A stretch of DNA of 64,000 nucleotides from Sipunculus nudus (GCA_026874595.1 CM049315.1:71216916-71280915), one strand, 5' to 3'. Counted from the first letter of the stretch, positions 44,427-56,414 are shown. Numbers and translations: made by a program. The notes: generated by a model from the letters alone, not told the origin.

Positions 44427-47400
44427 GTTAAGGGTGCATTTAAAAGCTAATCTAACTATGTCGCTGGTGAATCTGGCTTTTTAGCGCAAACGTAGATAAG
44501 TGCCTCTTGTTTTTGCTCTTTATTATAAAAAACTGGAATATATTACGTATTGATTTCTTTTAAGTAACCAACCTTGATTTCCACATCTTCGAATGTAAGA
44601 GGTGGCCGAAATACTGACGGATAATCTGATCCGCTTCCACCGAACACACTCTTCTGACCAATTCCGTTTCTTTTCATGCAAAGATCTATTTCTTTGGAAG
44701 TAATATCTTTACCCCATGATATACACCTCTCTATCTGGAATTTACATAAACAAATTTTTCCACTTTCCATGAGGCGAGTGATTTGGCCCACTTGGCATTT
44801 TCTTTTAAAACATTTGAACGTATATGTTTTTGTCTTACAGAAAAAATAGTTTTACATTTTAGAAATGTGTCAAAGTGATTAACCTACCGCCTTTTCATAG
44901 CTACAGTTCAGCGAGTTGCTAAAGTCGTTATCTATCTTCGGACCACAGTCGCAGTACATCTGGAGTGAGCCGCCGCTGGTAACAGAAATCCCGTTCCATA
45001 AACTTTCTGGACTATCTTCTGGAATCCTTAAAAATAAATGTTTTTATTAAACTCGTTTGGTAATCAATATTATCAGTTGTACGTTTTTAGTATATATGTT
45101 CAAGATACAATTAGGCTAACCGTTAATGAGTTGGAAGGCTTCATGGCGGGCTAAAGGTTACACGTTCGAACCTTCTAAATCAAAATAATGAAAACTGGAT
45201 AACACATCTGAGAGACGCCCTGTTATTAGGTTATCGCTGCGACATTTCATGACTTTTTCCCTGAAACCCAGTTGGTTTAATAATCACATATCGTTTTTAC
45301 CGAGTGGGAACCTTCATTCTGAATCAAAATAAAGTTCCACTATAGCAGCCTATAAAAACACTTACATCCAGGACCTAGAAAAGCTTGTTGTTCTTGTTTC
45401 CTGCGAAGTACAAAGAGAAGGATCGATCGTGTGAGGTTCTTTCCATCTGAAATCATCGTTTATATTCTGGTTCCACGAACCACACAGTCCAAGCGTCTGG
45501 TTGTAGTCTAAGATTGATGGTTCCACTTTCACTGTGCCGATTCTGTTATACTGAATGTTATCTAAATGTACTACGGAGCCCGTAGGAAGCGTTACCTGAA
45601 ACGAGACAGAGGTGTATTTATAAAGCCATTTAAATAATATGGAATATTTCAGAGTCGATGGGTGATCATTGACATTTTTCATCCTAGAGTCACATTAGTG
45701 TCCGACCAGGTTTAATCTAACACAGTTAAGTTTAATTTCAACTTGAAATATAAAATAGAGCCACTGCGTTATCTAAAAGTCTTAAAACGCGATAACCTTG
45801 AATTCAAGCTTATATGCAAACGTCTTATAGTTCGGACGTATTACAGTTAATGTTGCGTCAGAGTAAAGTGGCCCAATTTCTGTATTTTGCTTTTGTAGAT
45901 TTTTACAAATATCTATATATAATTTGAATGCTTTTATTTCTGCAATAAAACAACCCTAGTTAAACGAACTAAACATGTAGCCCCGTTTGATTGGCTAGAG
46001 AAGCGGACGTGTTATTTTACAACAACAATCGAAACGTCCCAAAAGCATTTAGAAAAACTCAGTAATATTTCGGACAAACATGGCGGCAGAATCCCCGTTA
46101 CATATGTGGGCTCCCAGCGAACACTTTATCCGATGTGTACTTCCAGATCCAGGCCGGTTGATACCCGTACAAGTGTTCCCTACAGCAACAGTGAAAAATA
46201 AATGTTTTACGTTTCCTTTATCTGTCACCTACCGCGTATCCGTTGTTAGACTTCCTCTCGATTGTGAGTGAACCATCCGCACAACTAAGGAAGGTTTCTG
46301 TTATGGACCCGCTGCTTCTTCTGCAATGATCTAACATAAACAGGTCCCTTCCGGATCTGATTGCCGCAGCACAGTTACACGTTGGAGTTGGACTGCCAAA
46401 ACATGGCAGGAGAAAGACATGTACCTGAAAGATTAGAAGGAAACTACATAAAGTTATATTTGCACTTGTTTTCTTGCACCGAGATTTGTCTTAAAGATGT
46501 TTTTAAATAATATATTTAACCAAACAACAAACATTTTAAAACCAAAATGAAAAAAGACTATCCCTTTCTCATTACAATCTTTGATTTGGTGAGGACCTAC
46601 CGCTATTGGCCTCGTTGTATGTCTGTACAATACAAATTCTCCTTGAAGATTGTTCAGGTAGGAACTGTACACATAAAAAGTAGGAACACATTGGATTCAG
46701 TAATAGGCTAAATTAATTTGATGACATAGAAGCGTAGATTAAATGGCTCTCTTGTATGGCTGCACACATCTGATAAAATCGAGTCAAATGAAATATCAAA
46801 TCATTTTAACGCAGATAAAGAAGTGTTAAACGCGTTTTTTAATGTTAAATATATCGTAATTAACAATCATGAAATTGTTTCGTAATTTACTTACCAGCCA
46901 TCAAATGTAAGTATGGAGGGGTCATTTGTTGAGCGACAAGACGTGGGGCTTACTGTGGCTAATTCATCAGAGTCTCTCACTTGTACCTGACATAAAGAAC
47001 ATTCCGTATTTAGGGAACATCATTATTCAGTCACAGTAAGTCATCTCCAAGTATGCCATTATGACGCAGTTCGAACCGGGTAAGTTCCGCTCCGTATTCC
47101 TACATCTCAATCACTAAGTTTCTGATAACTGTTTGAAAAGACTGCCATTCTATTTCCAAGTCATATTCATCTAAATCATTAATTATTTTATATGACCAGT
47201 GGTGCCAATCGTTTTTACCAAACTTTAATGAAAACTTAAGAATCACCTTAGGTATATTCTTTAGTTTTGCGTCGAACTTTTCACACTCTCTCATCTTCAC
47301 ACTAACAGATTCGAAAGTATAATTTGAACATTGTTACAACTGTGTTAAATAGGTCATCTGCATGTGGTCGCAAATGGTATGCAAGTTAAATAGAAAAATG

Positions 47401-49907
47401 ATCGAAGATGACTTCGTGGCGATCTGGATTCGTGTTATATACCTGAGTTCAGGTTATGCCCGCCAGCTGCCCGACTTATTTGATAGCTGAAGAATGTGTA
47501 AATCCTACATGCTTAAGGATAATATGAGGATGAAGACCAGACAGATTTAGCCTAATTGTAGAAAATTTGTGGTAGATATTAGGGTTGTTGTAGGTTTAAG
47601 AGTAGGTAACATCTACTGTGTAAGGGCAGCTTATCTTTTCCGATCGCCAGTGTCTGTGTCACACTCCCGAATGAATGGACAGTCCAGGTTCTTTTAATCG
47701 GCGAACTGAACTGGCTGAAACCCAACATACACTCAAAAAGATAAAAAATATGTGTGTAACAAAAACAAAATATTTTAAATGCAAACGATTCTCTGGAGAT
47801 GCGTTCCATACAGGATATGAAGATCCTTATAGTCAATATGTTTACATAAATACACTTAGTCCTGTTTACTCCTGAATGTACACACGTACAGTTCTTATTG
47901 GCGCAACGTCTGCTGATTACATGATCTTAGCGCAGGTGACTTTTGTATACATTCCTCTAGTCCAGACCACTGGTCACTGTATACACAGGCACTCACTAGA
48001 GCTTCTCGCGACTATATAGAACTGGCGTGACACAGTCTCCGCTTAAATATTTTATATCGTTCGTGGAACGCCTCTCCAGAAAAAAGTAAGTTTGTATTTA
48101 ATACATTTTATTTCTGAAGTATGCGCTCGCCATACAAGGGAAATCCTGAATTACTGACAGATAGGCTTACTGACTTCTCTGTATCAACACATTCACGATT
48201 ACCGTGTCAATTGTCCTGGTCTGTTGCTAGGCTTCACTGCTTCCCTAATCAGTTTACGGACAATAACGGACCCGCCTTTGGACAAACAAATGACCAGACG
48301 ACACAATCTGTGATTTTCCTCCAGCTTCCATTACTTTTATACGCCTGCTCACGTCACGTAACCAGGCCGCCACTGGCTTTTCGCGTTACAATATTATGAG
48401 TTCTGTCAGTTATTGCATGAGCACTATAATGGACACGCCTCAAGATACCAAAGCATGGGAAAGATCAAGTATGCAGGTAAGTTGCCTTTGAAGTTTTCAT
48501 AAACAATGCTACTACAAGAAACCGACCAATTCTCACAGTTTTTTTTTTTTTTGGTGGAGTTAACCGCCTCCATTTTTTATGCTCGCTTATCTAATTCTTA
48601 ATCTAAGTATGTACATCTGCAAGGTACCTTTTTCGGTTTTGGACTACGTGACAGGGCGGTAGCACTCGCTTCCTGTCATATTATTTTTGTATCCTGGTGT
48701 CACCCAGGCCCGATGTCCACCGCACCTGGTCTGGTCTGTTGCTGGGCCCAATTCGCGTCCATAACACCAAATAACCCCAAAATACGTAATCGTTTGTGAG
48801 TGATACACGGCTGTAGGGCTGTAACCTTCCCATTAAACCTGCATAGCGTTCACGCTGGTTGGGCACCGACCGTGAAAATCTCATCGCCTTGGCTGAATTC
48901 TGAACTCACGATCTCTCGACTTTGAATCCTTTGCTCTACCCCTTAGCCACAGAAGCCGGTTATACTTCATATTAATATACAACAAGTTATAGAAACAATT
49001 ATCTGATTATACTATCCTTACTTGAATGTTCAATAAAATAACCAAGTTACAGTTCTCTGACGACAGTCAGAACATGTTTTTGTAAATGATTTTGTTAATA
49101 TTAAAATATCCGTCTCCCTGATGAAGAACCTTGAAGTCACACCATGCCATGCACTGATTCTTGATAAATTTAACACGTAATCCCGCAACGCTCTTTTACA
49201 AACAAAACCACTAGTTATTTCCGTGCCCGTGTAAAGTCAGGATCAGAAATGTAAGAATATTTTCGTTCATTCATGGGTTTGTTTGTTTCATCGTGAACAG
49301 TTAAATAAAGTAGGTCGACTAATGATAAGTACAGTTTTATTAAATGTTCCATCTGATTCTTGAATTCTTTAAATCATTATGTGCTGTACGATTATTATCG
49401 TCTATTAATTCCCATCTTTCTGACCTAAATTTCTGTTCATTCCCTCGAAGTAAAATCATAAGAATGTTAAGGTAAAAGGTTAAACAAGTCACATCTAATT
49501 CAATGCTGTTTACTTAAATTACCAAATTAGAATATTCATTTCGTCTTATGTCATAGCTATAACGTAAACTTAATACCTAAGGTTAGAGTTTACATATTTG
49601 ACTTGTAATCCAGGTATTAGATACATTTGAAACAAAATGCTACCATCATGACCGGGAAAAAAGTGTAGTTAAAAAGTTAATTGTCAACTCACCGTTATAT
49701 CTGGGAGTCTGTAATTTGACCAAATATTGTGGGAAATAAATTGTGCTGTTTGTAGACTTATTTGCATTTGTCGGACTCGGTTGTTTGTGACTAGTCCGTC
49801 CACGGGAGCGACCACTTTCATGCTGACAGTCCTGTGTTTCCACATTTCCTCCCAATCATCATTTGAATAAATAGCTGTGAATTTATTAAATTCAGCAGAG
49901 AACCTAG

Positions 49908-49970
<63 letters not shown>

Positions 49971-52900
49971 ATTTATTACTGTGTGTAAATATTACCCGCA
50001 AGAGAACGATTAATATGAATCAGACTTGTACACAACAGACTTTGGCAATCAAATTTCAGACTCAGATTGTTTAAATTGTGCATAATGTGATGAATATTGC
50101 TATTTGATAAACACTGGTAATTCCCACACTAATATATGGATTTCCGAGTAATGAGTCAAAATGTTCATATATGAGAAGACTCAAAACTTGGGGAGGACGT
50201 GAGGCAGGATGAAATTTTTTTTTAAAGTCTTTAAGTTTTACAGTCATATTCACAGACCAAATTGGAGAATGGAAAATACATTGAAATTTGAGTTCACAGG
50301 AGCAACAATAATAATATAGGTTTATCATATTCTAAACTAAAGTTTAGTCTGACACCGTGGTATACGTTTATTATAGCTTTTGATTCTGATGCTATACAAA
50401 TACATGCCAATACCATCAAGGTCGTATCGTTGATTTCAAACCGAAGAAACCGAATGGAATTTTAAAAACTTTGACAAACCAAACAATGTCAAAACTACTG
50501 AACAAATAAACGGAAAAGGTTGAAAGCTTTCTTAAAGATCCCGTTGTGAATGAGGCGGGACCATAATCGAAGGTATTTATGTTTTTATAGCCTCCTTTAT
50601 GTTCTCTAATGTTTCAATTTCGTGTGACAGCAGTAACACGCGTGCAGTTCACTAAATTGCATTGGAATTGGTACGCTAATGACAAGCAGAGAGTCGCTGG
50701 GTATGTATTTCATTGTGAATTACCAGGAACTGATACTCCACATCGCTGGTCCCCAGCTCCAACCATTAGCGCCAACCCCTTGATCTCCCGGCGTGACTCG
50801 CATAAATGGTCCAAAGTGGTAGGTATGAAAACCTCTAACTGAAGGTCAATATTATTCCATGGGGCCAGTACAGGTATGGTAGGACGAATACGGACTTCAA
50901 CTGCATCCTTTCCCTTGGTAACGCTTATTATGGGTGTGAGAATCTAAGAAAAGGCAACGTAATAGTAACCAGGACATGAATTAATTCTTATTACATTAAC
51001 ATTTTGGTTAAAATTGAATTGAATTGTTCCTTGCAATGTATACATCACCATTCAACAAATAGATTTAATGAAACTCTAGAAGTATTTGATTACATGACTG
51101 TCAATCTTACCTCGAATCCCGCAAAGAATTTGGAGCTTGTTCGAAATGGACTAGGTACAGTGTAACCGGCACCCTTAGCCCTTAAAGCACACTGAACCTG
51201 CCAAAAAGATAAATGAAAATAACTGTTCAGTTCCATTCATATATAACACAAATACATTGAAATCCCGGGAACAGGAGCACCTGCAGGACCAGTAAGGCCA
51301 TCCTTAAAAATTTTTTTGTTGGGGCTAACATTGGTCCCCAAACAATCATCAGGTAGGGAGGAAAAAAATATTTTTTTAAAGGAGGATCCGGAGTTTACTA
51401 CACCTTTTTTTACCGGTTTTTGCATATGTGAGGTGTATGTCATATTACATACCCGCATTCGATTCAACATGTACAACAAGGTATCTCTGAATAGATTTTG
51501 TGTTTCATTACAGGCTTAAAATCTTGTACTCGGGTACAAAATGTTTTAGAATATGCTTTGTACATGTACATGTCAAATATTCACGTATGTGAAAAGTGAT
51601 CAAGTACTTTTCCAATAATGGTCAAGCATGTTATCATGAAAGCATTATAACTGATGTATATCTCATTACACAGATTCGAATTAGGATTGTAAGCCTTTTC
51701 TGGATCTCACATAAATTTGCAGACAATTTTGTGTTGTATGCCAGTGCCAGAATTTTATGAATGAGTGCAATTTGAGATTTCCTTTGCTAATGAAGAGGTA
51801 TAATTAAGAAGGATGGTAATAAATTAACTCTTTATTAATTAAAGTCAATGCCTTATAAGGTAGTAGAATATATAAAATGTTTATACAAATATATGAAAAA
51901 CTGTACTTATCTGAAAGATAAACCCATATATTGGACGTACCCCGATTATGCCACTAACCTTCTGCAGATGCCTTTGACAGCCAGTATGTGATTTGGAATG
52001 GCATCGCCAATATACAGTCCTTATTTGTGCATGATTTTTCATGCAAAAGTTTAAAAAAACAAAAAAAAAACAGTCGAAATACAGGCCCTGAGACTCCAGT
52101 GTATTATTTAAACTTCACCTTTTCATTGCTAGTTATCAGATGCCCCGCTTGATTATAATAAAACAAAATTTCATTGGCATTGACTTTTTGCATCTGACAG
52201 GTCATACTCTGATATACCAGCATGCAGTTGTGTCCATACTATAATATTTGTAAGATTACTAATGGACATTAAGTCTTATTTCTCAATATATTTTTGACAA
52301 TCTATTGTTACTTTCTTGACTTTTTAAAACCCTCTTGTAAATAAGGTACCAGCAAAAAGAATCAGAAACAAACAAACAAACAAAAAATCAATGAGAGGCA
52401 CGGTGCCTAATGGAAGTAATTAATGCTGGACATTTTTTATTTTTCTGTAATTAATGACTGAGCGAGCAATGTTGATCTCTATCTCGTCTACGTCTAAACA
52501 AGTAATGCCGTAAGGTCAGAAATATCTGTTTGTTTTTAAGGCAATTAATAAAATGAAATAATTTAACAAAGGCAGTAAAAAAGAAACACAACCAAAAAAG
52601 ACGGTCGCTAAAATGTTATGCGTGTTCTGATAGCTGTGGTCGCAAAACCCTGTCATGATCGCCACAGAACTATTAAAATGACGCAGTTCTTGTAATACCA
52701 AACATCTGATTTGTGGAGATTGTGCGTTACACATCGTCAGTTGCAGGTTCCATTTAATAGGCCCGCGTCATTTGCTTTATATAGGCTACTCACGGTGCGA
52801 CCGTGACTGTAGCTGAAAAATTAAAACCAACGTAAGCGACCCGATGGCAGTGAACATTTTCCCGCCAAAATAGTCCTGAATGAAGTCACATGGAGTGAAC

Positions 52901-54790
52901 TTTTACTACGAACCTCTTATTGGCTCTCTGGCTGTGACACGTGATCGCTCGGCCAATCACAAGAACATCTGCGTGTTTCCAAGCACGTGTTTATGCAAAT
53001 CGACGTGTCACATGGTTTAAATGCCAACATTGGTCGGTTGACAGTATGAATGCCGAGAGAACTTCATTTAATGCGACAGCGATAAGCGTCAGCTTTATTT
53101 GTAATCAAATAAGAACCATTTCTAATTGCTCAATATTTTATCAACCTGTTTCGCCAGAATAATAAAATTTGATGGCGGTTTCCCGGCGGTTTTTCTTCTC
53201 TCGCGCACGAGTATAACGATCGTTCCACGTATATATAGGCACAACCTGACTAATTTTTAAGGCTCAAATTAAACGACCGGCATCTTCGGGTAATACTTTT
53301 CATTATGGAAATTAAGGGCATCTAAGAATGTAATAGAAGGGCTATTTTTCTACTACTTGAAGGCAGATTTTTACGGGCCCAGGTGCGCTTGCAGGAGTTC
53401 ATACAAAAAATATTAATTTGCAGATATGTCCAAAAAATTTTCAGCCGCAGCCAAAAAACTCGACCGGCCGGGTTAGCCCCAACAGAGAATTTTTTAAGGA
53501 TGGCCTAATAGTGGTCCTGTACGCGGGAGGGTTTTTACAGTAGTCCAGAACCAAAAAAGGTTGTCGTCCTAGGGACGGTAGTCGAGTTAACATGATGATC
53601 GTCAGGCGAGATTTTATTGAATGTTGTGAAAATATACCATGTTATCTGACCTGTACACCGAGCGCATTGATTTGTTGACTATAATGATCTTCGTGCAGTT
53701 CATGGGGCATTTGATCCTGTCGTAGATCGTGCCATTCACCGATGGGAACGTTGTCAATTATCCAGGTGACATCAAAAATCGCATCACTATGGAGGTTGTC
53801 ATTCAGGTTACACAGGAATACCACTTCTTTTATGGTTATAGAACCGATTACACGCTTCACTTGTACAGTGAAAGAAACATCTGGGTCATTTGTTAAGGCT
53901 GGAAAATCAGCTACAAGAGATCAAACAATGAACAAATCAGTGAAGTATTTAAGAATGTTATCCAAAAAACACTTTTGTTTGGATGAATATTTTTTTTCTT
54001 TTGTTAATTTATCGTAAAACACTCACAAGAACATCCGGGTTCTCTTCCGGTTTCCGAACTCTCTCCTTCCGGACATGGGCCATGTGACCCTAATGTAAAA
54101 TCGACAAGTCTTGTGTTATGCTGACCTTTGGTACAAATTTATATTCACGAAAATCATAGTTAATTTAACTGTTTTCATTTATTTGAACATTATTTGTTCT
54201 GAGACACATATAGTAAATTAAAAGATGTAAGGCCAAAAAAAATAAAAGGTATGGTTCTCAGGCACCGCCCGCATCAATTTTAACCCCCCGCATCAAACAT
54301 TTTTATTTTGATTTTCATCATTCAAGAAGGTAAAATAATACAATTTCCATACGATTTTCTTTGTTATGTAGTGCTTTTACCTGTTTAGCAAGAAGAAACC
54401 TGTCATTTACATGCTTTTCCCTGATCATATGAAATTTTATCGAAACATACAAAAAAAAGGTCCAAAATAAAATACCGCCCGCCCGCATTGATTTCTGAAA
54501 AAAAGTGCCTGAGAACCATACCCTTTTATTTTTTTGGCCTAAGATATCGTATTGATAAACGATCATGATATTGGCATTCTCAAGGCAACATTTCAAATCA
54601 AAGTATGAAAGTAGAATAAATCCTACCGAAACAATATGCTATCGGGCATCCTGGAACTCGGGTAGGTAATACACATTGAAGCCGCCACAGTTTTTTACAT
54701 GGATAGGTATTTCGGAACTTTGGCATTCACCGAGATTATTTATATACGCAGTCATGTTGTGGATATTCCCATCATGTGGCGGTGGCAAAC
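38835..54790 (-). CDS. VWDE-like type I membrane protein: D8C-vWD-EGF-Cys repeats-TM (5' end missing)
   Basis: I reconstructed 21 exons on the minus strand: 54790-54627, 54089-54027, 53898-53651, 51197-51111, 50943-50724, 49874-49693, 46986-46895, 46664-46601, 46424-46233, 45595-45366, 45026-44888, 44734-44573, 44358-44210, 44000-43820, 43383-43193, 42819-42553, 42125-42015, 40566-40453, 40168-40051, 39510-39378, 38898-38835. All introns are GT...AG and phases agree at every junction. Coding length is about 3,170 bases (about 1,055 residues). The domain order matches von Willebrand factor D and EGF domain-containing proteins, which are secreted or membrane-bound adhesion/matrix proteins. No signal peptide or start was found, so the gene begins above 54.8 kb. 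Exons 54790-54627 and 44358-44210 are each one base short of an open frame. Confidence 0.85.
40051..42125 (-). CDS. vWD gene exons: three one-exon cysteine modules
   Basis: Exons 42125-42015, 40566-40453 and 40168-40051 each encode one module of 37-39 residues. The shared pattern is C-x5-C, about 11-15 residues, C-x2-C, then a Trp near the end: TCRISGMCY...ACAVCDP...DW; SCSVHNTCQ...SCQLCN...GW; QCYINENCY...SCQVCDP...KW. The exons begin in phase 0, and the first two also end in phase 0, so modules could be gained or lost without breaking the frame. They form a stalk before the membrane. Confidence 0.85.
40870..41148 (+). mobile_element. MITE family copy C, in an intron
   Basis: Starts with aggcatcggacacaaaatgtatggttctcag and ends gtgcctgagaacc and tttggcctta. 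Internal order is as in copy D, but about 35 bp shorter near the right end because the cgcccgcccg block is missing. It lies in the intron between exons 42125-42015 and 40566-40453. A 10-11-base C run is at about 40926. Confidence 0.82.
41485..41701. mobile_element. hAT-like MITE with direct repeats
   Basis: Terminal inverted repeats read CAGGAGCGGATCCAGG at the left and, reverse-complemented, CAGAAGCGGATCTAGG at the right (14 of 16 match). The 8-mer GCAAAACA flanks it at 41477-41484 and 41702-41709 and overlaps the ends by a few bases, so the true target duplication is 5-8 bp. The core is almost all G and C runs and codes for nothing. CAG ends with up to 8-bp duplications fit the hAT group. 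Confidence 0.7.
42553..42819 (-). CDS. vWD gene exon: beta-rich domain after EGF
   Basis: A single 89-residue exon with phase 0 on both sides. It reads VMCPLYNTEAPGTMRLYNPE, VYEVSMSNNRENFSEP, then FDGICVTCDPYSKSC. The pattern of one Cys, a V-x-VSN-(D/N)-x-x-x-F strand and a closing C-x2-C resembles the post-EGF domain of VWDE homologues. Its name is uncertain. Confidence 0.75.
43193..44000 (-). CDS. vWD gene exons: EGF-like domain and following Cys segment
   Basis: Exons 44000-43820 and 43383-43193. The EGF module is split by a phase-1 intron: LCPSDCNGHGDCVEG in the first, then TCSCHSGYGFIDC in the second, giving the six-cysteine pattern C-x3-C-x5-C-x4-C-x-C-x8-C. Downstream comes KPPNITKVSNGGRCD, RPCRAIPFQG and KNLTCHVAY, a segment conserved after EGF in VWDE-like proteins. 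EGF modules act in extracellular protein contacts. Confidence 0.88.
44210..45026 (-). CDS. vWD gene exons: post-vWD cysteine region, last exon one base short
   Basis: Exons 45026-44888, 44734-44573 and 44358-44210 follow the vWD domain. They encode ESLWNGISVTSGGS, YCDCGP, LNCSYEKA, ERCISWGKD, FRPPLTFEDVEIK, DPEWPSGWTNESAETLC and, in another frame, GHSNGNPMSYTGNVDYD and RECMNDIL. These match the C8/TIL-like trailer of VWDE proteins, where P-x-WP-x-GW-x-E-x-A is conserved. The last exon is 149 bases long but needs 150 for both phases to fit. The shift lies between about 44325 and 44280. Splice sites are intact. Confidence 0.8.
44369..44420. repeat. (CA)n/(TA)n compound microsatellite
   Basis: Intronic dinucleotide run immediately upstream (in gene orientation) of the acceptor of the defective exon 44358-44210. 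Confidence 0.95.
45366..46986 (-). CDS. vWD gene exons: von Willebrand factor type D domain
   Basis: Four exons (46986-46895, 46664-46601, 46424-46233, 45595-45366) encode a vWD domain of about 190 residues. Landmarks in order are CRSTNDPSILTFDG (domain start, Ca-binding-type acidic residues), GEFVLYRHTTRPIAVHVFLL, CNCAAAIRSG, SCADGSLTI, VTLPTGSVVHLD, then the signature GLCGSWNQNINDDF and the end SFSRSW. vWD domains form disulfide-rich, often multimerising modules of extracellular adhesion proteins. The 64-base exon is unusually small but keeps phase on both sides. Confidence 0.93.
48690..48956 (-). mobile_element. tRNA-derived SINE-like repeat, in an intron
   Basis: On the minus strand the sequence begins near 48956 with tgtggctaaggggtagagc, which fits a Pol III A box. 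About 30 bases on comes gatcgtgagttcaga, a decayed B box. An unrelated body follows to at least 48690. It does not fold as a complete tRNA, so a SINE head is more likely. The 3' end and any tail were not located. Confidence 0.5.
49693..53898 (-). CDS. vWD gene exons: four-exon linker before vWD
   Basis: Exons 53898-53651, 51197-51111, 50943-50724 and 49874-49693 encode about 245 residues. The segment starts LTNDPDVSFTVQVKR and ends TVSMKVVAPVDG and SNYRLPDIT, just before the vWD exons. It has four cysteines (FLCN, HLCES, QRCG and VQCA) and alternating beta-like stretches, as in the conserved pre-vWD region of VWDE homologues. Its exact fold is not known to me. The acceptor of the last exon was placed at 49874, not 49903, because only that choice keeps the phase with 50724. 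The introns of 2.5 and 2.7 kb on either side carry mobile elements. Confidence 0.8.
49908..49965. repeat. (AT)n microsatellite
   Basis: An AT run ending in (GT)3 lies 34 bases upstream, in gene orientation, of the acceptor at 49874. It may crowd the branch region of that intron. Confidence 0.95.
51284..53520. mobile_element. 2.2-kb element with about 45-bp terminal inverted repeats, in an intron
   Basis: The left end reads caggaccagtaaggccatcc, then ttaaaaatttttttgttggggctaac. The right end (53472-53520) is its reverse complement with few changes: caggaccactattaggccat, then ccttaaaaaattctctgttg and gggctaac. No transposase frame is present inside. It fills most of the intron between exons 53898-53651 and 51197-51111. 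It could be a non-autonomous DNA transposon or two inverted copies of one short repeat. Confidence 0.6.
54027..54089 (-). CDS. vWD gene exon: Cys hinge after D8C
   Basis: A 63-base exon reading GSHGPCPEGESSETGREPGCS. It fits the short Cys linker that follows D8C in VWDE-like proteins. Intron phase 1 on both sides. Confidence 0.75.
54228..54542 (+). mobile_element. MITE family copy D, in an intron
   Basis: The best-preserved copy: TAAGGCC and an A run, then aaaggtatggttctcaggcacc on the left, with gtgcctgagaaccatacc, a T run and ggcctaa on the right. The inner parts are taaccccccgcatc, ttcaagaaggtaaaat, cctgatcatatgaaat and ccgcccgcccgcattg. About 315 bp, no coding capacity. It lies in the intron between exons 54790-54627 and 54089-54027. 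Confidence 0.88.
54627..54790 (-). CDS. vWD gene exon: end of D8C domain, one base short
   Basis: This exon encodes DGNIHNMTAYINNLGECQ, IPIHVKNCGGFNVYYLPEF and then CPIAYCF. That is the end of a D8C-type domain (uromodulin/GP2/VWDE), where a C...YC pair closes the module. The segments before and after about 54650 are in different frames, and the exon is 164 bases long where its flanking phases need 165. Upstream exons of this domain were not identified with confidence. Confidence 0.7.
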
Positions 54791-56414
54791 CTACATGTAT
54801 AAACTGTTTAATTAATTAAAAACTTCCAAGCAGTGCATCATGTTCAAATACAAATCAGCTCCACTCACTTCATAGAAAGATAAGCCGATATCTGATATCT
54901 TTATCTTCCATCCAACAGTAGTATATTTTACCTGGGAACATATACCATGACGACACATTATACAAAAAGTGTGAACGTATGTCTATATCTACATAGAACG
55001 TCTGAAATCGGATTGGCTGAAATTTTGAAAGAAATATTTAAGACTTAAAGCAAATGAAAAATTTATGACACAGTCTAAGTGACCCATACATGCAAAAAGT
55101 ATGGATACAATGACAAAATCGTTCAGGGATAGTAAAGGATTCATAAAAACTTCGGCGCTAACTCAGAACGTCGATTTTAGGTAATTCCACTGAAATGGAT
55201 ATGATGACATGTTAAAATAAACAAACGATCAGTCAGTCTGAAATAATAGAAGAAGGTCTTCCCTTTGAAACTGCTACCAGGATCGACCTTCAAGACATGT
55301 GCCCCGATATTTCTAAGAGCAAACTGTCAAAATGATTGTTATAGTGTAATTAAACCAAAGACTGTTTAAAAGGTTCAATGCCAGATGTATGATTAGATAT
55401 GTTTATTGCATTTAGGCAAGTTCGTATTCCAGAGATTTCTTATTGCATATGGAATAATAAGGATACACAATATAAGGAAAACCGTTCTTCTGTAAGTCAC
55501 TTTATCAGTCAGGTTTTATATATTTAAAACAGTTATTTGATGTGAATGGGACTCCAGTCAGTTTTAGAGAGTAGGAAGAGAAAGGAACCAAACAAAGAGA
55601 TTATTTGGTTTATAGGTTAATAATTAAACAAAGTAATTTTTTTAATCACAGTTGATTTTACCAAATACATTTAACTGCAAAACAAGGCAAGGGCCAGTTG
55701 CAGTTGAAATGTAATTGCAAAGCAGGTATATGATTATTTTATTAGTCTTGTTTAAAAACACAGGATTCCATTACGAGGCAACAGTTTAGTACTAAATATA
55801 ATGATACAGATGAAGAGTGGGGTCTTTTATATCCTAACAGCTTGACATTATGTAAAGGAAAGAAAGTGATGGATTTTTCAGTTTAAAATTCTCCATAATA
55901 ATTTATATCTTAAAGAGAGATTACTGAAGACCCATATTGTAGGTTTTGCTATATACAGAGGTAGAAAGGTATGAGCATTTATTTTACAACTGTTCTACTA
56001 TTAAACGGTTTTGGCAAGATATAAGCTTTTTTATGGTTTACCGATTAGTTTATTTACAGTAAGGAATACTTTTTTAGGTATATCTGAAAAGAACATGAGG
56101 ATCCAAAATAAAATTCTTATACAAAGCTTTCATATATAGAACCAAAGATTATCTTTAAATCAACCTTGAAAAGTTTTAAAAATACATGGATTTCCAAGGT
56201 AGATTGAATGTGGCAGAATATCAGAAAAACATTGGAAACTTGATCCATGCCTTCACAATAGATAATTTGTGTGACACAATATATTTGACATATAAATGAA
56301 AACAATAATATTGAGCTTGTGTAACTTAACATTTTCTAAAATTGTATATAGGTCAAAAAGGTAATAAGTTGTTAGTAATACTGTTACTTTGAACAAACAG
56401 GTTAACATGTATGT
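54791..56414. other. Interval upstream of the last recognised vWD-gene exon
   Basis: More 5' exons of the gene should lie here or beyond. One stretch with good splice sites (54930-54868 on the minus strand, VKYTTVGWKIKISDIG) is open but does not fit the phase of the next exon, so I did not accept it. Otherwise nothing is recognised. Confidence 0.3.

Noticed and set aside
45120..45180. tRNA-like acacgttcgaacc B-box sequence
   Set aside because: No matching A box at the right distance and no cloverleaf.
47100..47300. 66-codon minus-strand frame inside a vWD-gene intron
   Set aside because: Looks protein-like but lacks splice sites in phase and matches no family I know.
49684..50001. Open frame running through the AT microsatellite before exon 49874-49693
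   Set aside because: The repeat translates as IYIYIY; the phase with exon 50943-50724 requires the acceptor at 49874.
50609..50842. 77-codon plus-strand frame
   Set aside because: Antisense shadow of vWD-gene exon 50943-50724.
54868..54930. Possible extra vWD-gene exon (VKYTTVGWKIKISDIG)
   Set aside because: Splice sites look fair, but its end phase does not match the next exon and no homologous motif is evident.
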